This document shows, piece by piece, positions 58,171 to 64,000 of a stretch of DNA of 64,000 nt. The DNA is taken from assembly GCF_014322795.1 (NCBI RefSeq), contig NZ_JAASTT010000002.1, forward strand, positions 62,001 to 126,000. The letters run 5' to 3'. The translations under genes and the position numbers were made by a program. The DNA comes from Paenilisteria portnoyi (GTDB lineage Bacteria; Bacillota; Bacilli; Lactobacillales; Listeriaceae). Positions within the stretch are counted from its first letter, which is position 1, and each line of letters opens with the position of its first letter. The notes under the pieces were generated by a model that was not told the origin of the DNA, did not search any database, and saw nothing but the letters and a program-made list of their open reading frames with translations.

Positions 58171-59037
58171 GTGTGGCAAGATATTCGTACTAAAAATATC
58201 GTATTTATTTTACTTGGGACAACGATTTATGGCTTCGGCCTCGTCAATTTCAATATCGCAAATGACCTTGGGGAAGGTGGTTTAACTGGGATTACCTTAC
58301 TATTACTACATTTTACAGGAATTGATCCCGCCTACTCCAACCTTATTTTAAATATTCCGCTATTTTTTATAGGTTGGCGAATTCTCGGAAATCGTGCGCT
58401 GGTTTATACAATTATTGGAACAATCGGATTATCGCTATCTTTATGGATTTTCCAGCGCGTACCGTACCGTCTGGATCTCCATGATGATCTTTTGCTGGTG
58501 GCGCTTTTTGCTGGTGGTTTTACGGGGATTGGGCTTGGCTTGGTCTTTCGTTACGGTGGGACGACGGGTGGTAGCGATATCATTGCCCAAGTATTGCATC
58601 GCAAAAAAGGCGTGAGTATGGGACGGACCTTATTTGCGATTGATGCCGTTGTGTTGACGCTTTCGCTATCTTATTTAGATGTTCGACAAGTGATGTATAC
58701 ACTCGTTGCTGTTTTCATTGGCGCTCGCGTGATTGATTTCATGCAAGAAGGAGCCTACGCCGCCCGCGGTGCCCTGATTATTTCCGCCCACAATGACAAA
58801 ATTGCCGATCATGTCATGTTAGCGATGAACCGAGGCGTGACAGTGCTTGAAGGACGCGGCGGCTTTTCGAAAAAAGACCAAGATGTGTTGTATATTGTCG
58901 TTGCAAAAAATGAGATTGTCCAGCTAAAAAACATTGTGAACGCGACAGACCCCCACGCCTTCGTCTCCGTTTCCGTCGTGCATGATGTGATGGGAGAAGG
59001 GTTTACGTTGGATGAGGATAAGAAACCTTTGATATGA
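58171..59037 (+). CDS. YitT-family (DUF161/DUF2179) membrane protein
   Basis: 288-residue protein with five to six N-terminal helices (to about residue 175) and a cytosolic DUF2179 domain at about 195-280 (GALIISAHNDKIADHVM, GVTVLEGRGGFSKKDQDVLYIVV). Conserved glycine-rich loop RYGGTTGGSDIIAQ. Members are called YitT or YpjC; substrate unknown. GTG start with GGGAGTG upstream; an ATG seven bases earlier is in another frame. Divergent from ypjD. Followed directly by the inverted copy of the 127-bp repeat. Confidence 0.9.
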   Translation: MWQDIRTKNIVFILLGTTIYGFGLVNFNIANDLGEGGLTGITLLLLHFTGIDPAYSNLILNIPLFFIGWRILGNRALVYTIIGTIGLSLSLWIFQRVPYRLDLHDDLLLVALFAGGFTGIGLGLVFRYGGTTGGSDIIAQVLHRKKGVSMGRTLFAIDAVVLTLSLSYLDVRQVMYTLVAVFIGARVIDFMQEGAYAARGALIISAHNDKIADHVMLAMNRGVTVLEGRGGFSKKDQDVLYIVVAKNEIVQLKNIVNATDPHAFVSVSVVHDVMGEGFTLDEDKKPLI

Positions 59038-59042
59038 AGAGT

Positions 59043-59169
59043 GAAAAGCTAAAACGGCCCGTTTAGCTCCGAAAAAAACTGGAGCGGCTGCAGGAAAAAG
59101 CCTCTCTTGCTTTTTGTGGAGGGCGTGAAGTTTTCGAGAAGTTGGCCGTTGAAGCTGGATCCGGAGGCG
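59043..59169 (-). repeat. 127-bp structured dispersed repeat, copy 2 (inverted)
   Basis: Reverse-complement copy of 19045-19171, 127 bp without gaps, nine mismatches. In the 22-bp palindrome the change from G to A on one arm is matched by C to T on the other (AGCTAAAC ... GTTTTAGCT), keeping the pair. It starts 6 bases after the YitT stop. In its own direction the palindrome is followed by TTTTC, like a terminator. Confidence 0.9.
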
Positions 59170-59298
59170 CTGAGCATGATGCTAAGCTCGTTAAGAAAGC
59201 ATGATTCCTAACACCCCCAGACCTGCGTACCCCACTAAAAAAATTCTGCATTATGTTTTAAAAATAAGTCTTATTTTGCATCTTGTAAGCCGTTTTTT

Positions 59299-59541
59299 GG
59301 TTTAACGAAACCAAAATTGCATAAAATTGTAGCGAGGCAACTCCGAGTCATGTTTTTCTTACCACTTTTCGTGGCAGTCATTCATTCACTCGTAGCCTTC
59401 CTCGCCCTGCAAAACTTACTCGATTTCAATATTTGGCAAAATGTCGGTATCGTCATTGGTATCTTCATCGCTGTCCAAGCTGTCTATTACTTCTTTGTGA
59501 AATATCAATACTTGAAACAGCTTCGTCGCATCATGAAGTAA
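59299..59541 (+). pseudogene. C-terminal remnant of a BceB-type ABC transporter permease
   Basis: About 80 residues ending at 59541: a GLTKPKLHKIVARQLRVMFF start followed by LPLFVAVIHSLVAF, two transmembrane helices and a KYQYLKQLRRIMK tail. This is how the last helices of bacitracin/peptide-antibiotic ABC permeases (BceB, AnrB, VraG type, normally about 620-660 residues) end. No ribosome site; the apparent TTG start at 59317 is inside the conserved region, and an in-frame stop lies upstream at 59236-59238. The rest of the gene and its ATPase partner are absent. Its last 11 bases overlap the convergent oxidoreductase gene. Confidence 0.75.
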
Positions 59542-60646
59542 TCGAATGACTCGGATCAAACCCGGCAATATCGGTTTTCGGTGTCTTCCCTTGAATCAAA
59601 TCAACAAGAATTTTGGCAACGTAAGGGCCTGTTGTGAGTCCTGACGAGCCTAGTCCATTCGCTACAAAAATATGCTTTGCAGTCGGCAAGGTACCAATAA
59701 CTGGCGTGAAGTCTGGTGTAAATGGTCGCGTACCTACCCGGATTTCCGCCAGTTTTGCTGTTTTCACAGCTGGTGCAAAACGCGCAATCTCTTCTATAAT
59801 TTCTTCCATCGCCGCCTCGGTTGGTTCCAAGTCAAAACCGCCTTCATTCTCGTGCGTCGCGCCAATGATTACCCGACCATCATCAAATGGGACAATACTT
59901 TTCGCACTTGGCGGCAAAACGACTGGCCACGCGCTTGTGTCGATGCCCTCAAATTGAAGATGCAGTAATTGCCCCTTTTGCGGATGAATTGCAGCTTGGA
60001 GTCCGAGTGGTTGCAACAATTCTGGCAACCAAGCGCCTGCTGCGAGTATGATTTTGTCGGCGTTAATGACCTTGTTTCCGACTAGAACAAGCATTGCATC
60101 TCCCTGCTTTTCGAGTTGCGCCTTATCACGAATAATCTTAGCACCATTCTTCGTTGCAGCGTCTGCTAACGCCAAAACGAGCGATTTCCCGTCCACACGG
60201 GCACCTCCACTCACAAAAACGCCTCCAAATGCTGCGTCTACAATCGGAAATTTTGCTTTCGTTTCTGCTTTTGACAGCCGTTTAATTTCACCGATTTCTG
60301 GTGCTTCCACACGACGACTAATAGCGATTTGTTCCAGTTCATCGAGCCTCTTCACGTCTTCTCGCAAACACAGCGTCCCAACCATTTTATAGCCTGTATT
60401 CAGCGTCGTATCTTGCGCAAGTTCTTGGATAAACGCCGGATAGTAGCGCGCGCTATCCTTCGCTAATTCGTACCATACTTTATTGCGGCGCTTCGATAAC
60501 CACGGACAAATAATCCCAGCTGCCGCAACCGTTGCCTGACCAGGCTCTTTTTTATCGATGACGATGACTTCTTTTTGTTGTTTGGCGAGTAAGTACGCCG
60601 CCGTCATGCCCACGATTCCTCCGCCTATAATGACGATTTTCTCCAT
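59531..60646 (-). CDS. FAD-dependent amino-acid oxidase-like oxidoreductase (DadA/ThiO type)
   Basis: DAO-fold flavoenzyme of about 371 residues. FAD-binding VIIGGGIVGMTAAYLLAKQ at the N terminus, the second cofactor segment ILAAGAWLPELLQPLG, and the C-terminal GTRPFTPDFTPVIGTLP / NGLGSSGLTTGPYVAKILVDL. It most resembles glycine oxidase or D-amino-acid dehydrogenase; substrate unknown. The frame opens with GTG at 60655, but the ATG at 60646 has GGGG 8 bases upstream. Its 3' end overlaps the permease remnant. Confidence 0.9.
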   Translation of the reverse strand: MEKIVIIGGGIVGMTAAYLLAKQQKEVIVIDKKEPGQATVAAAGIICPWLSKRRNKVWYELAKDSARYYPAFIQELAQDTTLNTGYKMVGTLCLREDVKRLDELEQIAISRRVEAPEIGEIKRLSKAETKAKFPIVDAAFGGVFVSGGARVDGKSLVLALADAATKNGAKIIRDKAQLEKQGDAMLVLVGNKVINADKIILAAGAWLPELLQPLGLQAAIHPQKGQLLHLQFEGIDTSAWPVVLPPSAKSIVPFDDGRVIIGATHENEGGFDLEPTEAAMEEIIEEIARFAPAVKTAKLAEIRVGTRPFTPDFTPVIGTLPTAKHIFVANGLGSSGLTTGPYVAKILVDLIQGKTPKTDIAGFDPSHSITS

Positions 60647-60778
60647 TTTATGCACCCCACTTCACTTCCTCATTATACAAATTCCAAACATTTCTGACAA
60701 GTGCAGGGAAATTAGTCGATTTTTTAGCTACTTCTAGTGTAGAATATAGACAGGATAACTAAAGGAGTAGGATGCAAA

Positions 60779-62413
60779 ATGATGAATGGATATGCACGAT
60801 TAAATGACCCTTTTCAAAATAAAGGCACGGCGTTTACAGCGGAGGAACGCGCAGAATGGGGATTGGACGGCTTGATTCCTGCGACACTCGAGACGTTGGA
60901 ACAGCAAGCAACGCGTGTCTATGCGGCTTTACATAAAAAAACGACACCTATGGAGAAACATTTGTTTTTGATGACGCTGTATAGTGAGAATCGGACGCTT
61001 TTTTATAAAGTAGTGATTGAGCATGTCGCGGAATTGATGCCGATTATTTATACACCCACAATCGGAGACGCAGTGATGCAGTATCACGAAAACTGGGAAA
61101 ATCCGCAAGATGCCCTTTTTTTACAAGCAGATAGTGCGGTTGATTTAGTAACGGTTTTCCAAAAGAATGTGCCGAATCCTGAAAAAGTGAAAATGATTGT
61201 CGTAACGGATGGAGAAGGTATTCTAGGTATCGGCGATTGGGGCTTGAATGGCGTCAGCATTGCGATTGGGAAATTGGCAGTCTACACGGTTGCGGCGGGA
61301 CTTGCACCGGATTGTGTGTTGCCGATTGTCATCGATGCTGGTACAAATAACGACGCTTTGCGCAACGACTCTCGCTATTTAGGAAGTCGGGCGCCACGCT
61401 TAGAGACACCAGCATATGATGGATTTATCGCCCGTTTTGTGGCTGCCGTCAAAACTTGTTTCCCAAAAGCCGTACTTCATTGGGAGGATTTCGGACGAGA
61501 CAACGCAAGCCGAATTTTAGAAACGTATCGTCAGCAATTATGTACTTTTAACGATGATATTCAAGGAACTGGTGCGATGGTCGTTGCCGCAGCACTTGCT
61601 ACTACGCGCGTTTCTAACCTCCCGCTAAGCGAGCAACGGATTGTGATTTTTGGTGCAGGAACGGCGGGCATTGGTATTGCAGATCAACTGGTCGCGGAAA
61701 TGGTCGTGAATGAAGGTTTAACCACCGAACAAGCGAAATCTCGTTTTTACTTGGTAGATCGCCCTGGTTTAGTGACCGCAGACTTACCAGACCTGACTTC
61801 TGGACAGCAAAAATATGCGCGTGATGCTACCGATTTTGCCACGCCTTTAACGAACTTACTTGAGATTGTGCAACATGTGAAACCGACGATGTTAATCGGT
61901 TGTTCTGGCGTAACTGGTGCCTTTTCAGAGGAAACCGTATTGGAAATGAGTCGCCACGTGGAGCGCCCTGCCATTTTGCCGTTATCGAATCCAACAAAAC
62001 TTGCGGAAGCTACTGCACACGATTTAATTGCTTGGACAAAAGGTCAGGCGCTTGTCGTGACAGGAAGTCCTTCTGAGCCTGTTTTGTTTGAGGATGACAC
62101 CTATTTTATCGGGCAGGCCAACAACGCACTACTCTATCCAGGACTTGGGCTCGCAGCAGTGATCACCGAAGCGCAGGAAATTACCGATGAGATGCTCGCC
62201 GCCGCCAGTCATGCAGTTGCCACACAAGTTCGCGATGTTAACACAGTCGGTGCCGCTTTACTCCCACCTGTTGCGACATTACGCGACACATCACATGCTG
62301 TCACGCTAGCCGTTGTTGAAAAAACAATCGAACTTGGATTAAACAAACGCGCGATTTCAAATCCACTGGAAGCTGTCAATGAAGCAATTTGGCTTCCTCA
62401 ATATAAGGAGTGA
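60779..62413 (+). CDS. maeA: NAD-dependent malic enzyme (large type, MaeA/SfcA)
   Basis: Oxidative decarboxylation of malate to pyruvate. 544 residues: IYTPTIGDAV at the N-terminal domain, VTDGEGILGIGDWGLNG, the metal-binding WEDFGRDNASRIL region with CTFNDDIQGTGAM (catalytic Lys/Asp area), the Rossmann VIFGAGTAGIGIADQLV and GCSGVTGAFSEE. The similar malolactic enzyme cannot be fully excluded from sequence, but it would carry out the reaction without net NADH. AAGGAG lies 11 bases before the ATG. With PPDK in this window it belongs to the malate-pyruvate-PEP node. Confidence 0.88.
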   Translation: MMNGYARLNDPFQNKGTAFTAEERAEWGLDGLIPATLETLEQQATRVYAALHKKTTPMEKHLFLMTLYSENRTLFYKVVIEHVAELMPIIYTPTIGDAVMQYHENWENPQDALFLQADSAVDLVTVFQKNVPNPEKVKMIVVTDGEGILGIGDWGLNGVSIAIGKLAVYTVAAGLAPDCVLPIVIDAGTNNDALRNDSRYLGSRAPRLETPAYDGFIARFVAAVKTCFPKAVLHWEDFGRDNASRILETYRQQLCTFNDDIQGTGAMVVAAALATTRVSNLPLSEQRIVIFGAGTAGIGIADQLVAEMVVNEGLTTEQAKSRFYLVDRPGLVTADLPDLTSGQQKYARDATDFATPLTNLLEIVQHVKPTMLIGCSGVTGAFSEETVLEMSRHVERPAILPLSNPTKLAEATAHDLIAWTKGQALVVTGSPSEPVLFEDDTYFIGQANNALLYPGLGLAAVITEAQEITDEMLAAASHAVATQVRDVNTVGAALLPPVATLRDTSHAVTLAVVEKTIELGLNKRAISNPLEAVNEAIWLPQYKE

Positions 62414-62419
62414 ACGCCC

Positions 62420-63412
62420 ATGTTGGATACGCGATTAAAAAAACTAGTCACCGATGGCATTGTGCCAGGCATTTCCTACGCTATTATCACACCTCAGCGC
62501 ACCAAACAACACGTTGTCGGTATGAAACAACTAACCCCTGAAAAAGTAATGTTAGAACCAGATGCCGTCTACGATATTGCTTCCTTAACGAAGGTCATTG
62601 CGACAACAACCCTGGTTTTGCAACATATCGAAGCTGGGAATTTGCAGCTATCCGATAAAGTATGCGATTTCCTACCAGATTTCCGCTATCCAGAAGTCAC
62701 GATTTTACAACTTTTAACGCATAGTTCTGGCTTGGCAAAAAATATTCCTGGCTACACCATCGCCTCAAAAGAGGATGTCTATCGTTACTGTATCGCGACG
62801 CCACAAGCTACTCCAGCTGGAACTGATGTCACGTATGCCGATGCTAATTTTTTACTACTCGGCTATATCGTCGAGCAACTCGGTGATGATTTAGAAACAC
62901 AAGTCAAACGCAACATTCTGATGCCACTTGCCTTGCAAAACACAAGTTATCGTCCTGATTCACCGGAATTTTGTGTCCCAACCGAAGACCACCCAGATCG
63001 CGGCGTTATCACAGGTACCGTTCATGATTTCAAAGCTTGGCAAATGGACGGTGTCGCAGGTCACGCAGGCTTATTCAGCAATCTATCAGATCTGATTCAT
63101 TTTACAAAGACACTACTTCGTGACGGCGAACCCATTCTTAGCGAAGAAAGCATTACCAATATCGCCAAAAACTACACCCCAGATTTAAATCGATCACGCG
63201 GTCTCGGCTGGGATTTAGTCCCGTCTACAGACCATTTTGCCATCTACCATACCGGCTTCACAGGCACTTTCATCGTCATCGATTTGCAACACAAAACGGC
63301 GCTGATCGTCCTCACAAATCGTGTACATCCGAGCCGAGATAATGCCATTTTTCTAGAACGCCGTGACGAAATCATAAAACAATTCATGCAAGATTTAGGA
63401 GGAAAACAATGA
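62420..63412 (+). CDS. Beta-lactamase-fold serine hydrolase (class C / EstB-like)
   Basis: 330-residue cytoplasmic or exported serine hydrolase; no signal peptide is seen. Catalytic SxxK is SLTK in YDIASLTKVIATT (about residues 54-57), the Tyr motif is YADAN (about 140), and HTGFTG replaces KTG. That pattern is typical of esterases and D-amino-acid peptidases of this fold rather than true beta-lactamases. A ribosome site AAGGAG overlaps the malic enzyme stop, 9 bases before the ATG, so it is co-transcribed with that gene. Substrate unknown. Confidence 0.88.
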   Translation: MLDTRLKKLVTDGIVPGISYAIITPQRTKQHVVGMKQLTPEKVMLEPDAVYDIASLTKVIATTTLVLQHIEAGNLQLSDKVCDFLPDFRYPEVTILQLLTHSSGLAKNIPGYTIASKEDVYRYCIATPQATPAGTDVTYADANFLLLGYIVEQLGDDLETQVKRNILMPLALQNTSYRPDSPEFCVPTEDHPDRGVITGTVHDFKAWQMDGVAGHAGLFSNLSDLIHFTKTLLRDGEPILSEESITNIAKNYTPDLNRSRGLGWDLVPSTDHFAIYHTGFTGTFIVIDLQHKTALIVLTNRVHPSRDNAIFLERRDEIIKQFMQDLGGKQ

Positions 63413-63849
63413 CAATCGAAGAATATATAGATGACATAGCACCCGACAAAAAAGAAGCTTTTGCAAAACTCATGCAAGCAGTTGATACCAACATTCCAAC
63501 TGGCTTTGAAAAAGAAATCCAATACGGCATGCCTTCCTATGTGGTTCCAAAATCCCGCTATCCTGATGGCTACCACTGCGATTCTAGCCTTTCGCTTTCC
63601 TTTTTCGCCATCGCAGCACAAAAACAACATATCGCCGTCTATCACATGGGAATTTTCGGCGATGAAACCCTGTTAGAGTGGTTCCAAGCCGAGTATCCCA
63701 AACATATGACAACCAAGCTCAACATGGGCAAAGGCTGCATCCGATTCACAAATCCGAAGAAAATTCCATATGAGCTTATTGGCGAATTAGCAAGTAAAGT
63801 CACAGTGGATGACTGGATTAAACAGTACGAAACAACCATGAAAAAATAA
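63409..63849 (+). CDS. DUF1801 (YdhG-like) protein
   Basis: 146-residue cytosolic protein of the DUF1801 family, no known activity. Characteristic EKEIQYGMPSYVVPKS segment near residue 34, LSFFAIAAQKQHIAVYHMG, and MGKGCIRFTNPKKIPYELIGELA towards the end. The ATG overlaps the previous stop (ATGA), with AGGAGG 6 bases upstream, so the two genes are translated together. Last gene of the malic enzyme operon. Confidence 0.88.
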   Translation: MTIEEYIDDIAPDKKEAFAKLMQAVDTNIPTGFEKEIQYGMPSYVVPKSRYPDGYHCDSSLSLSFFAIAAQKQHIAVYHMGIFGDETLLEWFQAEYPKHMTTKLNMGKGCIRFTNPKKIPYELIGELASKVTVDDWIKQYETTMKK

Positions 63850-63895
63850 AAATGGAAGCAATCCCAATTTTTTCTCGGGAACTGCCTCCACTTTT
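63848..63895. terminator. Terminator-like hairpin between convergent genes
   Basis: Arms TGGAAGCAATCCC and GGGAACTGCCTCCA pair imperfectly, with an A-run on the left and a TTTT tail on the right, usable in both directions. It lies between DUF1801 and the flavoprotein gene. Confidence 0.7.
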
Positions 63896-63906
63896 AAATT
63901 TGCCAA

Positions 63907-64000
63907 TTAGCGCAATGCCGCATTGACTCCAGCCAAACGCCCTGTCACAAGCGCACACGTAATATTGTAACCGCCCGTATACCCATTAATATCTAGTATC
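63907..64000 (-). CDS. HI0933/BaiN-family flavoprotein (3' end only)
   Basis: The last 31 codons of a gene that starts beyond the window, ending at TAA 63907-63909. Visible residues [20 protein letters not shown] and LAGVNAALR match the C-terminal FAD-contact segment of the HI0933/YtfP (aminoacetone oxidase-like) NAD(P)/FAD-dependent family. The family is clear from this segment; function is not. Confidence 0.85.
   Translation of the reverse strand, partial: ILDINGYTGGYNITCALVTGRLAGVNAALR

Noticed and set aside
62420-63412. Beta-lactamase resistance enzyme
   Set aside because: HTG replaces the KTG motif and the Tyr motif is YADAN, a pattern typical of esterases and peptidases of this fold.

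Overview
The window is a stretch of a low- to mid-GC Gram-positive chromosome. Gene content and order (copA-csoR, msrAB, ccpN-ppdK, dfrA-thyA, fhs, mntR, csp, xpt-pbuX, ypwA, rnpB, gpsB-ypsA-yppE, recU-pbpA, nth-dnaD, asnS-aspB-dinG-panDCB, birA-cca-mgsA-dapB) match, from memory, the conserved lmo1853-lmo1916 segment of Listeria. Codon use looks more GC-rich than L. monocytogenes, so a Listeria sensu lato species outside the monocytogenes clade is my inference. Family names come from reading the translated sequence; no search was run. Start codons were reassigned where a Shine-Dalgarno site clearly favours an internal codon.

Layout. 1-1.8 kb: 5' part of copA, csoR, and a CsoR operator inside the csoR promoter. 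1.9-5.9 kb: LPXTG adhesin with an L-type lectin head and eleven 78-residue repeats. 6-12.3 kb (minus): VanY peptidase, deoD, yozE, Gfo/Idh oxidoreductase, msrBA, ypmS, SGNH lipase, DegV. 12.5-14.3 kb: hemolysin III and LtrA, convergent. 14.4-18.6 kb: ccpN, the PPDK regulator and ppdK behind two apparent CcpN boxes. 18.6-19.3 kb: non-coding repeats. 19.3-20.6 kb: tcyP. 20.7-26.9 kb (minus): a transporter remnant, a small membrane protein, dfrA, thyA, an ABC-F protein, fhs, mntR. 27-28 kb: csp, a MITE-like element, an RNase HI protein. 28.1-30.6 kb: a Cna_B-type LPXTG protein. 31-36 kb (minus): 5'-3' exonuclease, then xpt-pbuX with a guanine riboswitch whose leader holds a second MITE-like element, then ypwA. 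36-39.2 kb (minus): an RNA methyltransferase, rnpB, gpsB, a tandem palindromic repeat, ypsA, yppE. 39.5-42.8 kb (plus): recU-pbpA. 42.9-58 kb (minus): ypoC-nth-dnaD, panBCD-dinG-ypmB-aspB-asnS, a thioredoxin-like lipoprotein, a GNAT enzyme, and ypjD-dapB-mgsA-cca-birA. 58.2 kb to the end: a YitT protein, an inverted copy of the 19-kb repeat, a BceB-type permease remnant, an FAD oxidoreductase, malic enzyme, a beta-lactamase fold hydrolase, a DUF1801 protein and the 3' end of an HI0933-family flavoprotein.

How the genes work together. Most of the window is housekeeping: folate and thymidylate synthesis (dfrA, thyA, fhs), pantothenate (panBCD), purine salvage (deoD, xpt, pbuX), wall growth and division (pbpA, gpsB, recU, vanY), DNA repair and replication (nth, dnaD, dinG, exonuclease) and a pyruvate/PEP/malate node (ccpN, PPDK regulator, ppdK, malic enzyme). 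The accessory layer is two sortase-anchored adhesins, two gene remnants and several kinds of non-coding repeat. The strongest lead for something undescribed is the non-coding repeats: a 127-bp element with two inverted copies 40 kb apart and a third diverged relative, with base-pair-preserving changes in its hairpins; a MITE-like element with conserved ends, one copy lying inside the xpt riboswitch leader; and a 119-bp palindromic tandem repeat upstream of gpsB.
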